Assembly (NCBI RefSeq): GCF_003665155.1
Contig: NZ_RCFQ01000030.1
Location: forward strand, 1-35,924
Length of the DNA stretch: 35,924 nucleotides
Reading direction: 5' to 3'
Source of the DNA: Mariprofundus sp. EBB-1
GTDB taxonomy: Bacteria; Pseudomonadota; Zetaproteobacteria; Mariprofundales; Mariprofundaceae
The position numbers were made by a program, and so were the translations under genes. Positions 18,067-26,553 of this stretch are shown one piece after another. The stretch's first letter is position 1. Each line of letters opens with the position of its first letter. The notes beneath the pieces are model-generated. The model had not been told where the DNA came from, did no database searches, and was given only the letters and a program-made list of their open reading frames with translations.

Positions 18067-18102
18067 TAAGCCATTACAAGGGCTCAGCCTTGGGAGGCCA
18101 CC

Positions 18103-18462
18103 ATCTCTTCTTTAAGCAATCAACTTGAAAACATCCGACTGCAACATAATATGGCATGCATCATCATCATTGATGGTGAAGGGCGATTAATCACTCAGGT
18201 TGGTGAAGCACCCGAAGGCGAAGAGTTTGCGCTGTATTCTCCAATGGTCATGGAAACAACCCGACGTATGGCGATCTGTGGTGGCTTTGGTGACCCCATC
18301 TGTAATGGTGTCATTCTCAAACAGGGTCGCATCCTGATCACACACGAAACCACCATCGGTGATCTTGTCATATACACCTCACTATTGTGCCGTGGAAAAG
18401 TACCTCCAGGATTATTGGGGATCCTGAATAATATTTCTGAACTGGTTAAAAAATCGTTCTGA
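18103..18462 (+). CDS. Roadblock/LC7-domain protein with probable ATC start
   Basis: A 119-aa paralogue of the 12863 gene: it shares VGEAP, GDP(V/I)CN, the LK(K/Q)GR(M/I)LI segment and LLCRG/ILCRK in the same order. The in-frame ATG at 18151 lies inside the domain and has no ribosome site. From the upstream TAA at 18067 to 18151 the frame holds no ATG, GTG or TTG. An ATC at 18103 lies 5 bases after GGGAGG (18092-18097) and gives (M)SSLSNQLENIRLQHNMAC, restoring the first helix and matching the paralogue in length (119 versus 120 aa). It follows the binding-protein gene by about 100 bases and closes the locus. Confidence 0.85.
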   Translation: MSSLSNQLENIRLQHNMACIIIIDGEGRLITQVGEAPEGEEFALYSPMVMETTRRMAICGGFGDPICNGVILKQGRILITHETTIGDLVIYTSLLCRGKVPPGLLGILNNISELVKKSF

Positions 18463-18589
18463 ATTTCAACGTTTGAGTCCCCTTACATCAGCTCTACTAA
18501 GCCGAATATCAAATCTATAGTAGAATCTATATAGCACTCATCCCAATTGATGCGTGAAGGCTTATCATAGACACGCTAGCTTAAGCCGC

Positions 18590-19519
18590 ATGCAAATCAT
18601 TCATACATGGCAAGAAGCCAAAGAGATCATCGAACTCAAAGGCGGCGCAATCACGGTCGGTAACTTTGACGGCGTCCACATGGGCCACGAACAGGTACTG
18701 GCTGAAACAAATGGCCATGCACAAGCCGTTGGAGGCCCCACCATCGTGGTCACTTTTGAACCACACCCACGCGCCGTCCTGTTTCCTGAAGAGGCTCCTC
18801 GTCGCCTCTGTCATGTACAGGAACGCATGCAACACTTGCAAAAAGCAGGTGTTGATGCCGTGCTGCTACTTGAGTTTACGCATGAACTGGCTGGCTGGTC
18901 AGCTGACAAATTTTCACGAAAATTACATGATACATTCACTTTTAAACATATGCATGTTGGTTACGATTTTGCATTCGGTCATGACAGACAAGGTCATATT
19001 GATGATCTTCGGTTGCTTGGTGACGCAACGAATTTCACAGTTACCGAAGCATCTGCTTTTGAAATGCTGGGAGCGGTTGTGTCTTCATCCCGTATCCGAT
19101 CCGCTGTAGAAGCCGCCGATTTTGATATGGCAGCCAAACTATTGGGACGCGACTACGCCATTGCAGGCACCGTACTGCATGGCGATAAACGCGGCCGACA
19201 AATGAACTTTCCCACAGCCAATATCGATGTCGCCGATCTGGCCCACCCTCCGGTTGGTATCTACGCGGTACACGCCAATATTGATGATCAACATTGGCAC
19301 GGTGCGGCTTATCTGGGCTATAGACCTACATTCAATGGCCGCACCTTACTACTGGAAACGCATCTGTTAGATGTTAACCCGGATATTTACGATCAATGTC
19401 TGAATGTCAGTTTTGTCGAACGCATTCGTGAAGATCGCACCTACGCCGGCCATGCTGATCTGGCCACACAAATTGCCAAAGACTGCCAGGCCGCACGGAC
19501 TATTTTGGACGCAGATTGA
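18590..19519 (+). CDS. ribF: Bifunctional riboflavin kinase/FAD synthetase
   Basis: RibF phosphorylates riboflavin to FMN and adenylates it to FAD. The 309-aa product starts MQIIHTWQEAKEIIE, in register with the family. The FAD synthetase nucleotidyltransferase domain has GNFDGVHMGHEQVL and FEPHPRAVLFPEE, with SSSRIRSAVEA following. The riboflavin kinase domain has GTVLHGDKRGRQMNFPTANI and GYRPTFNGRTLLLETHLLD. A GTG at 18554 would add 12 residues; neither start has a clear ribosome site. The last codons (LDAD-stop) lie inside an ACGCAGAT repeat, so the C-terminus may have been reshaped by the adjacent element. Confidence 0.96.
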   Translation: MQIIHTWQEAKEIIELKGGAITVGNFDGVHMGHEQVLAETNGHAQAVGGPTIVVTFEPHPRAVLFPEEAPRRLCHVQERMQHLQKAGVDAVLLLEFTHELAGWSADKFSRKLHDTFTFKHMHVGYDFAFGHDRQGHIDDLRLLGDATNFTVTEASAFEMLGAVVSSSRIRSAVEAADFDMAAKLLGRDYAIAGTVLHGDKRGRQMNFPTANIDVADLAHPPVGIYAVHANIDDQHWHGAAYLGYRPTFNGRTLLLETHLLDVNPDIYDQCLNVSFVERIREDRTYAGHADLATQIAKDCQAARTILDAD

Positions 19520-19838
19520 TACTGATGAACGCAGATCAATTCAAATTCAAAGCATTAACAGAATTAATTATTAAGGCTGCAATCACCAATGCAAGTGAAG
19601 TATGATGGGCTGGTAGTAGGTGAATATTTTGCCGATCTTATTGTAGAAGATAAAGTGATACTGGAATTGAAAGCAATATCGCATATCCTGCCGGCTCATG
19701 AAGTTCAATTGGTCAACTATCTTAAAGCCACGGGGCTGGAAGTTGGTCTATTAATAAACTTTGCAGGCGAACGGGTTGAAGTCCGGCGCAAGGTGTTGAG
19801 CAGATCTTAATTCTGCGCTCATCTGCGTCCATCTGCGT
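19509..19838. repeat. Inverted ACGCAGAT repeats flanking the GxxExxY remnant
   Basis: ACGCAGAT occurs at 19509-19516 and 19529-19536, and its complement ATCTGCGT at 19821-19828 and 19831-19838. The remnant gene lies between the inverted pairs. I recall this motif flanking GxxExxY genes in other genomes but have not verified that here. Confidence 0.7.
19525..19810 (+). pseudogene. Decayed GxxExxY-family gene with an internal deletion
   Basis: The first 27 codons from ATG 19525 read MNADQFKFKALTELIIKAAI and then run into TGA; the family N-terminus is recognisable (ELTEKIIGAAIEVH type). In another frame from 19589, the C-terminal two thirds continue: MQVKYDGLVVGEYFADLIVE, then DKVILELKAI, HEVQLVNYLKATGLEVGLLI and NF. 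The segment that should lie between, including the GxxExxY motif itself, is missing, so the gene is broken by an internal deletion of roughly 35 codons that also shifts the frame. Flanking inverted ACGCAGAT repeats suggest it arrived as a mobile cassette. The 73-aa downstream frame alone is unlikely to be functional. Confidence 0.8.
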
Positions 19839-19855
19839 CTAAATGGGGATTAATT

Positions 19856-22624
19856 TTGACTGATACATTTGATTATAAAAACACTGTTTTCCTGCCGAAA
19901 ACCGATTTCCCGATGCGCGGCAATCTACCCACCAATGAGCCTAAACGACTGGCGCAGTGGGAAGCAGCTGATCTTTACGGCCAAATTCGTGAAGCACGTA
20001 AAGATGCACCGAACTTCATCCTGCATGATGGCCCTCCATATGCGAATGGCAGCATCCATATCGGCCATGCCGTCAATAAGGTACTCAAAGATATCGTTGT
20101 ACGCTCTCGCTCCATGCTCGGTTTTAACGCACCATATGTACCGGGTTGGGATTGCCACGGTCTGCCAATCGAACTGAAAGTTGAAGAAAAATTCAAAAAG
20201 AAAAAGATCAAAAAAGAGAATATTACAGACTCAGAGTTCCGCACTGCCTGTCGTGAATATGCCAAAGGGCAGATTGATATTCAGCGCGAAGAGTTCAAAC
20301 GCCTTGGTGTGATTGGTGATTGGGACAACCCTTATGTCACCATGGACTACAATTTTGAGGCCAACACAGTACGTGAAATTGGTAAATTCCTTGGTAATGG
20401 TGGCCTCTATAAGGGAGCTAAACCCGTACACTGGTGTGTATCATGTGCCACCGCTCTCGCTGAAGCTGAAGTGGAATATGAAGATCATACCTCTCACTCC
20501 ATCTATGTGAAATTTGCTGCCGGTGAAGACCTGACAGATATTGACCCGGCTTTAGCTGGCGACATCTCTATCGTAATCTGGACCACTACACCATGGACTA
20601 TTCCTGCCAATATGGCTGTTTCCGTTGGTCCAAATATTGAATATGCAGCAGTTAGAATCACCAATGCCGGTGAAAACAGCAACCTGAAGGTCGGAGAGAT
20701 TCTGATTCTGGCTGAAGATCTGCGCGCTGGCGTGATGGAAGCGATCGGTGCTGAAGGTGACGTGCTGAGCACGATCAATGGATCTGCTTTTGACAATCGT
20801 CGTTTCCGTCATCCTTATCTGGATCAGGATGCACCGATTCTGGTTGGTGATCATGTAACACTGGAGGCCGGTACAGGTTCTGTTCATACCGCTCCCGGCC
20901 ATGGTCAGGAAGATTACGAAATCGGCATGCGTTACGGGCTAAAACCATTTAATCCAGTCAGTGATACCGGCGTATTCTATGAAGGCACGCCTGTAGTTGA
21001 AGGCCGCCATGTCTATCAGGCCAATGCCATCATGGTAGAACATCTACAGAGCTGCGGCGCTCTGCTCGAAACAAGTCAGATCAAACACTCTTACCCGCAC
21101 TGCTGGCGCTGCCACAAACCGCTTATTTTCCGTGCAACACCACAGTGGTTTATCTCCATGGATAAAAATGATCTGCGCCAAAAAGCTCTCGAAGAGATCA
21201 AGAAAACTGAATGGACACCGGATTGGGGTGAGAACCGTATCCGTGCCATGGTAGAGCAGCGCCCTGACTGGTGTGTATCGCGTCAGCGTAACTGGGGTGT
21301 TCCCATCACAGCCATCCGTTGTGCCTGTGGATCGCACAAAGTGACCACACCTGAGGTTGTTGAGGGCATTGCCAAGCAAGTTGAGCTGGGTGGCGCTGAT
21401 GTCTGGTTTGCCAAAGATGTGAGTGCATTCCTACCTGAGGGTGCCAAGTGTCCGGATTGTGGTAGCACTGAATTTGAAAAAGAGACCGATATTCTCGATG
21501 TCTGGTTTGATTCAGGCTCCACCCATGCCTGTGTTGTTGAGCAGCGCGATGAATTGAGTAGCCCTGCCGATCTTTACCTTGAAGGCTCTGATCAGCATCG
21601 TGGTTGGTTCCAGTCATCACTGTTGGAAAGTGTGGGTACACGCGGTGTTGCACCATTTAAAGGCGTACTGACCCACGGTTTTGTAGTGGATAAAAACGGC
21701 AATAAAATGTCCAAATCCAAGGGTAATGTGATTGCACCACAAAAGATCATTCAGCAGATGGGCTCTGATATTCTACGTCTGTGGATTGCATCGTCGGATT
21801 ATTCCGCTGATATTCGCATCTCGGATGAGATCCTCAAACAGCTGGCTGAAGCATATCGTCGTATCCGTAACACCATCCGCTTCCTGCTTAGTAATCTGCA
21901 AGGTTTCGATCCAGCCACCGATAGCGTGGCCATCGAAGATCGTCAGCCACTGGATCAGTGGGCATCACATCGTCTGGCTCAACTGGAACGCTATGTGCAT
22001 GACTGCAATGAACACTATCAGTTCCACCGCATCCATCAGGAAATTCATAATTTCTGTTCGGTTGATCTGGGTGGTTTCTATCTCGATATCATCAAAGACC
22101 GCCTCTACTGTGATGCAGTAAATTCAACCCGTCGCGCTTCTGCCCGTGCCACGATTTATGATCTGGCCGATACGCTGATCCGTCTGATTGCACCTGTGCT
22201 GCCATTCACTGCAGAAGAAGCATGGGAGCATCTACCCGGCTCTGATGAGAAGAGTATTCACCTGCAGACCTTCCACCCAGTAAATGACATCAGCATTGAT
22301 GAAAAGGCATGGGAATCATTCTTTGCTATTCGCGAGCAGATCAACACTGCTTTCGATGAAGCTAAAAAAGATAAAGTGGTCGGTTCATCTATTGCAGCCA
22401 GCATCACGGTACCGGGACTTGATCAATCATTTAGCGATAGTGTTGGAGAAAGCTGGGAACAGCTATTCATTGTCGCCAAGGTTGAATCAGGAGATGCCAT
22501 CTCCATCAAACCTGCAGATGGCACCAAATGCCCACGCTGCTGGAATGTTGCGGCACCCGCCCAGCCTGAACACGATATACACAACGAACTATGCCCACGC
22601 TGTTTTGAGGTAGTTGCCGACTAA
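19856..22624 (+). CDS. ileS: Isoleucyl-tRNA synthetase
   Basis: IleS charges tRNA-Ile and edits valine. The 922-aa product starts with TTG 19856 behind GGGGA and reads [20 protein letters not shown], matching the bacterial N-terminus. HIGH is at 68-71 ([12 protein letters not shown]), then [11 protein letters not shown], the editing-domain segment [11 protein letters not shown], and the KMSKS loop at 617-621. A C-terminal zinc finger has Cys892, Cys895, Cys913 and Cys916 (CPRCW ... CPRCF). Length is typical. The upstream GxxExxY remnant and repeats separate it from ribF; lspA, which often follows ileS, is absent here. Confidence 0.98.
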   Translation: MTDTFDYKNTVFLPKTDFPMRGNLPTNEPKRLAQWEAADLYGQIREARKDAPNFILHDGPPYANGSIHIGHAVNKVLKDIVVRSRSMLGFNAPYVPGWDCHGLPIELKVEEKFKKKKIKKENITDSEFRTACREYAKGQIDIQREEFKRLGVIGDWDNPYVTMDYNFEANTVREIGKFLGNGGLYKGAKPVHWCVSCATALAEAEVEYEDHTSHSIYVKFAAGEDLTDIDPALAGDISIVIWTTTPWTIPANMAVSVGPNIEYAAVRITNAGENSNLKVGEILILAEDLRAGVMEAIGAEGDVLSTINGSAFDNRRFRHPYLDQDAPILVGDHVTLEAGTGSVHTAPGHGQEDYEIGMRYGLKPFNPVSDTGVFYEGTPVVEGRHVYQANAIMVEHLQSCGALLETSQIKHSYPHCWRCHKPLIFRATPQWFISMDKNDLRQKALEEIKKTEWTPDWGENRIRAMVEQRPDWCVSRQRNWGVPITAIRCACGSHKVTTPEVVEGIAKQVELGGADVWFAKDVSAFLPEGAKCPDCGSTEFEKETDILDVWFDSGSTHACVVEQRDELSSPADLYLEGSDQHRGWFQSSLLESVGTRGVAPFKGVLTHGFVVDKNGNKMSKSKGNVIAPQKIIQQMGSDILRLWIASSDYSADIRISDEILKQLAEAYRRIRNTIRFLLSNLQGFDPATDSVAIEDRQPLDQWASHRLAQLERYVHDCNEHYQFHRIHQEIHNFCSVDLGGFYLDIIKDRLYCDAVNSTRRASARATIYDLADTLIRLIAPVLPFTAEEAWEHLPGSDEKSIHLQTFHPVNDISIDEKAWESFFAIREQINTAFDEAKKDKVVGSSIAASITVPGLDQSFSDSVGESWEQLFIVAKVESGDAISIKPADGTKCPRCWNVAAPAQPEHDIHNELCPRCFEVVAD

Positions 22625-22648
22625 TGACGTTTGGCTTGTTTTCCATGT

Positions 22649-22836
22649 CAGGAAAAGCAGTGGTTCTCATGACTGATGACTTCGTAGGAGTCACCATCGC
22701 ACCCATGGACGGGCGCGCAAATCAAGCAATTGATTTGTAAGGAAAATGAAAATCGCACTTTTCGATTTCCGAAGATTAAAAAGGCCATGAATGGACTTTT
22801 TACGACTTCACCATGAATAAGCACCTGCTTTTCCTG
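22649..22836. repeat. Hairpin-rich intergenic element bounded by a 12-bp inverted repeat
   Basis: Outer arms CAGGAAAAGCAG (22649-22660) and its exact complement (22825-22836) enclose about 164 bases. Inside are CAAATCAA-GCAA-TTGATTTG (22718-22737, 8-bp stem with a GNRA-type tetraloop), a near-palindrome GGAAAATGAAAA/TTTTCGATTTCC (22741-22770) and a final hairpin (22778-22801). The nested arrangement suggests a structured RNA or a MITE-like repeat. Confidence 0.6.
22778..22801. terminator. Probable bidirectional terminator-like hairpin after ileS
   Basis: AAAAAGGCCAT-GA-ATGGACTTTTT: an 11-bp stem with one mismatch, A-run on one side and T-run on the other. It lies inside the hairpin-rich element about 155 bases after ileS. 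Confidence 0.5.
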
Positions 22837-22865
22837 CCTGCAAGCCTCCACTGCACAGACCACAG

Positions 22866-24272
22866 ATGAATAAAACACTACATAAGCAGTATGCAGCTGA
22901 CCCTTGTGCGATCGAAATCCCTTCTCCGTGGTCAATGGACCACTATATCTGGCGAGTCTGGACAACACTGCACTTTCTACCCTTAAGTCTGATGCAATCG
23001 GGTAAACCACGTAAAAAAGAGCTGAACAGAATCGCAACACTGCTGCATGAGAATAATCCCGATCATCTTGAGTCATGCATATCGCTGATGTTAAAAACCG
23101 ATCTTCTGAAGCAACGATCCGGCTCTATCGTACCGCAACATATCCATTGGCCGAACTGGCAGAAACTGGTACGTACCGGGCTATTCAAAATAATCCGTGG
23201 CTGGAATCGTTGGTCTGAAGCTGATGAAATACAAGCCCTGCAGCTGCTCAATGCATTACCGATCAATACATGGTTGAAACTGGATGAGCTTATCGAATCT
23301 CTTCAGGAGCAAGCCAGCGGAGCCGTCATTGCGGCTGACTGGCTGGCACTGTTCACCCAGCAACATGGTCTAGCCCTACATCATCTAAATTTGAGCCGCC
23401 GTAGCATCTTTTTTCTACCTGAATTTCAAGCCGTGTTAAATGAAAAAACCATCTCTTTTCCTGCCCCCGGTTGGCATGGAGCCGATGAAAATGCACGAAT
23501 AAGCGGTTTTATTTCAAATGCCGGTGAAATTCAACTCACTCCAGATTGTGCGCATCACCTGTTACCAGAACTGAGTTCTTTTTGTAACATCACCCACATT
23601 GAGCAGATGATTACCCTGCAACTGGATAAGCTTGCCATAGAGCGCATGGCTACCGACAAAAAAGCTCTTCTTGATGCCCGTACCACTCTGGAATCCATCC
23701 AATCGCCCCTTCCCCAATCTATCATCTATATTTTTGATAAAACAAACCAACAGCAAGCGATCGCATCGGCTGCATCCACATCCATGGTGATGATCTTAAA
23801 AGATGTCGCTGCCATTCACAGGCTACAGACACTGGATTTTGAATACTTCCAACCGTTTGATGATAAGCCCGAAATTGTACTGCTTAATGCATCGGCTGAT
23901 GCACATGCTTTTGTCAGAGCATGTCATCTGGCAGGTATTCAGCTGGATACGTTGATTCCCCCACTGCAGTGGACCATAGGCACCCCATCACTGAACGCCT
24001 GGATGCAGGTGAATGTAGATCGGGAAGGTCAATGGCTGGAGATCGTCTATCAAAAAACATTGGGCAGTGCTCCCAAGCAGGTTTTTGCTCGCATTGATGC
24101 CGATTTTTATGGTGCAGTGCGTATTCAACCGACACGAAAAACTAAACAGCGATATCAACTCCAGAAAACGACAGTCGAACTACAACCCAAACATATCTTG
24201 CGCCTACGCGAACTTGAAGATGATGAGATCAGTCAGCTAAGGCTGGATAGGTTAGGATCAATTCAAGCATGA
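22866..24272 (+). CDS. Helicase-associated protein of unknown function, partner of the XPB helicase
   Basis: A 468-aa protein whose end overlaps the XPB gene by four bases (ATGA). It has no ATPase motifs. The N-terminal half is helical (WSMDHYIWRVWTTLHFLPLS; repeats of Trp and Leu), and residues about 280-340 contain IIYIFDKTNQQQAI and MVMILKDVAAIHRLQTL, followed by HAFVRACHLAGIQLDTL. From memory, actinobacterial XPB genes also sit beside a helicase-associated gene (Rv0862c next to Rv0861c); similarity of this protein to that family is plausible but not provable here. A role in loading or regulating the helicase is inference. Confidence 0.8.
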   Translation: MNKTLHKQYAADPCAIEIPSPWSMDHYIWRVWTTLHFLPLSLMQSGKPRKKELNRIATLLHENNPDHLESCISLMLKTDLLKQRSGSIVPQHIHWPNWQKLVRTGLFKIIRGWNRWSEADEIQALQLLNALPINTWLKLDELIESLQEQASGAVIAADWLALFTQQHGLALHHLNLSRRSIFFLPEFQAVLNEKTISFPAPGWHGADENARISGFISNAGEIQLTPDCAHHLLPELSSFCNITHIEQMITLQLDKLAIERMATDKKALLDARTTLESIQSPLPQSIIYIFDKTNQQQAIASAASTSMVMILKDVAAIHRLQTLDFEYFQPFDDKPEIVLLNASADAHAFVRACHLAGIQLDTLIPPLQWTIGTPSLNAWMQVNVDREGQWLEIVYQKTLGSAPKQVFARIDADFYGAVRIQPTRKTKQRYQLQKTTVELQPKHILRLRELEDDEISQLRLDRLGSIQA

Positions 24273-25933
24273 GCTATAACCCCGAACGCCCCATGATTGT
24301 GCAGGGTGATCACTCGCTGCTATTGGAAACCCATAACACCCGTTTTCATGCGGCACGTGATGCCATCTCCCCCTTTGCTGAATTGGAAAAATCTCAGGAA
24401 CATATTCATAGCTATCGCCTGAACCCCTTAAGCCTGTGGAATGCAGCTGCTGCCGGCCATACGTTAGAAGAAGCGGAAGCAGCCCTGCTTCATTATAGTA
24501 AATACACCGTCCCCCCCAATGTACTCGAAGAGATGCGCCACACTTTTAACCGATATGGTCAGCTCATACTCACCAAAGACGATGAAGCCACGTTGCGTTT
24601 GAGCATCGTAGATCCCTTCATTGCGGCACAGGTAAGCCGGGATGAAAAACTGGCGGTTATGATACGAGAACAGATTGATGAAGACCTGTTTCTCATCGAC
24701 ACAGCGCAACGAGGCCCACTCAAACACGCACTGATCAAACTGGGTTTTCCGGTTGATGATCAGGCAGGCTTTAATGATGGAGCCCAGTTCAATTTTAATC
24801 TGCGCAGCCATACCCTCTCCGAAGATCACGCTTTTGAACTGCGTAGCTATCAGCAGGAGGCCGTGGATTCCTTTGTAGCCTCCGGCAGCCATGGAGTGAT
24901 CGTACTGGCTTGCGGAGCAGGTAAAACGCTCGTAGGCATGGCTGCCATGGCGCGCATAGGCATGAACACGCTGATCATCACGCCCAATACCGCCGCAGCC
25001 CATCAATGGCATGCAGAACTGTGCGACAAAACCGATATGGATGCGACACAGATTGGCGAATACACCGGCGCGCGAAAAGATATTCAACCGATCACCATCG
25101 CCACCTATCAAATGCTCACCTACCGCGACCAACAGAATGATGAGATGCCGCATATGGCACTGATCACCAAACACGAATGGGGACTGATTATTTTTGATGA
25201 GGTGCATGTCCTACCTGCTCCGGTGTTCAGGGCGGTATCTGAGATTCAAGCCCGGCGCAGACTGGGGTTAACGGCCACCCTGATTCGTGAAGATGGCCTA
25301 GAGCGAGATGTGTTTTCACTCATCGGCCCCAAACGCTACGATCTACCCTGGCGTGAACTGGAACAATCAGGACACATTGCCAAAGCCCATTGCATAGAGA
25401 TTCGTGTGCCGATGGCCAAAGATGATCATTTTGCCCATGCCACGGCTGAAGACAGGCATAAAGCCTATCGCATTGCAGCTGAGAACAGGGTCAAAGATCA
25501 CGTCGCCGAGGCACTCATCGAAAAGCATAATGGTGAAGGTATTCTGGTGATCGGCCAGTATATCAAACAGCTCACCCGTATCGCCGAGCATCTCGGTGCG
25601 CCGGTCATTACCGGCCGCATGAGCAGTAAAGAGCGTGAACGCCTGTACGCCGCCTTCAGAGCGGGAGATTTAAGACTACTGGTGGTCTCCAAAGTAGCCA
25701 ATTACGCCATTGATCTACCCGATGCCTCCGTTGCCATCCAAATCTCAGGTGCCTTCGGTTCCAGACAGGAAGAGGCGCAACGACTCGGTCGCATCCTTCG
25801 TCCAAAAGGAGGGCCAGCTTATTTTTACACGCTGGTTTCCGATCACAGCGACGAACTAAAATTCGCCAGTAACCGCCAGCGCTTTCTGGCCGAACAGGGT
25901 TATGACTACATGATTGAAGATTGGGGTGATTAA
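24269..25933 (+). CDS. XPB (ERCC3/Ssl2)-type DNA repair helicase
   Basis: A 554-aa SF2 helicase. N-terminal damage-recognition-like region (PMIVQGDHSLLLE ... PLSLWNAAAAGH, up to about 100). Core motifs: ACGAGKT (214-220, Walker A), DEVH (310-313), GLTATLIREDG with the XPB RED motif (340-342), and a C-terminal RecA domain with GSRQEEAQRLGRILRP (497-512). It resembles the mycobacterial XPB over its full length, including LPAPVFR and RFLAEQGY near the end. Such helicases unwind 3'-5' and are linked to excision repair; they are common in Actinobacteria and archaea but scarce in proteobacteria. Start codon overlaps the upstream partner. Confidence 0.95.
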   Translation: MSYNPERPMIVQGDHSLLLETHNTRFHAARDAISPFAELEKSQEHIHSYRLNPLSLWNAAAAGHTLEEAEAALLHYSKYTVPPNVLEEMRHTFNRYGQLILTKDDEATLRLSIVDPFIAAQVSRDEKLAVMIREQIDEDLFLIDTAQRGPLKHALIKLGFPVDDQAGFNDGAQFNFNLRSHTLSEDHAFELRSYQQEAVDSFVASGSHGVIVLACGAGKTLVGMAAMARIGMNTLIITPNTAAAHQWHAELCDKTDMDATQIGEYTGARKDIQPITIATYQMLTYRDQQNDEMPHMALITKHEWGLIIFDEVHVLPAPVFRAVSEIQARRRLGLTATLIREDGLERDVFSLIGPKRYDLPWRELEQSGHIAKAHCIEIRVPMAKDDHFAHATAEDRHKAYRIAAENRVKDHVAEALIEKHNGEGILVIGQYIKQLTRIAEHLGAPVITGRMSSKERERLYAAFRAGDLRLLVVSKVANYAIDLPDASVAIQISGAFGSRQEEAQRLGRILRPKGGPAYFYTLVSDHSDELKFASNRQRFLAEQGYDYMIEDWGD

Positions 25934-26059
25934 TCTGCCCGGCATAGATGAATCACCTACTATTCATCTCCCCATTGATAAAAAAAACTGCTATATTCTC
26001 TTACATAAGCGAGTAGTCTGAACTCTTAGTGAGACATGCCATGGATCTACAGGCCCAAC

Positions 26060-26284
26060 ATGAGTGAAAAAATCACACGTGAACTTAATGTACGTGCCAT
26101 CAAAAATGGCATACTTATCACAACGCTTACAACAAAAACCTCTCTAGTCCGAAAGATTCAGCTTCTGGAAGGAGAGACTCCCTGTTTCCGAACAAATGTA
26201 CGCGATAGTTGTAAAGAAACTTGCAACACCTGTGAATGGGCAAACGACTGTAAAAACTACCTTATAGCGGCATGGAAGCGTTAA
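26060..26284 (+). CDS. Small cysteine-rich protein of unknown function
   Basis: A 74-aa protein from ATG 26060 (CAGG upstream); an ATG at 26036 would add MPWIYRPN. Five cysteines sit in the second half: one in TPCFRT and four in SCKETCNTCEWANDCKNY, a CX3CX2CX6C cluster that could bind zinc or iron-sulfur. The N-terminal half is beta-like with basic residues. No family is recognised. Confidence 0.6.
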   Translation: MSEKITRELNVRAIKNGILITTLTTKTSLVRKIQLLEGETPCFRTNVRDSCKETCNTCEWANDCKNYLIAAWKR

Positions 26285-26553
26285 AACCACACAATAAAGA
26301 AAATATTAGCCGCTGTTTCACGACAAACACGACAATAATCTTTGGTTATTGCCTTATTCGTTTCCATGCGTGGAATTCGTCCCCAAGGGAACTTCTCTGG
26401 CTTCGCCATTCACCTTCTGGCTCGCTTGTGGTTCTGTCTTTAGTTATAGCGGCGTACAAAACTCAGTTATATGACGAGCTCAAAATGTTAGAGAACCCAA
26501 TACACTTGAAGGTTACCATTGCATGTCTGTGATTGGTTATCGGTCAAATACTT

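Noticed and set aside
18151-18153. ATG as the start of the third Roadblock gene
   Set aside because: No ribosome site; the SD-backed ATC at 18103 aligns with the paralogue.
22625-22865. lspA expected after ileS
   Set aside because: No signal peptidase II frame is present; the space holds the hairpin element.
24464-25207. Long minus-strand frame (about 247 codons) inside the XPB gene
   Set aside because: Antisense shadow; the plus strand encodes a full helicase with all motifs.
26272-26532. 86-codon plus-strand frame after the Cys-rich gene
   Set aside because: Overlaps its end, lacks a ribosome site and has no recognisable protein features.
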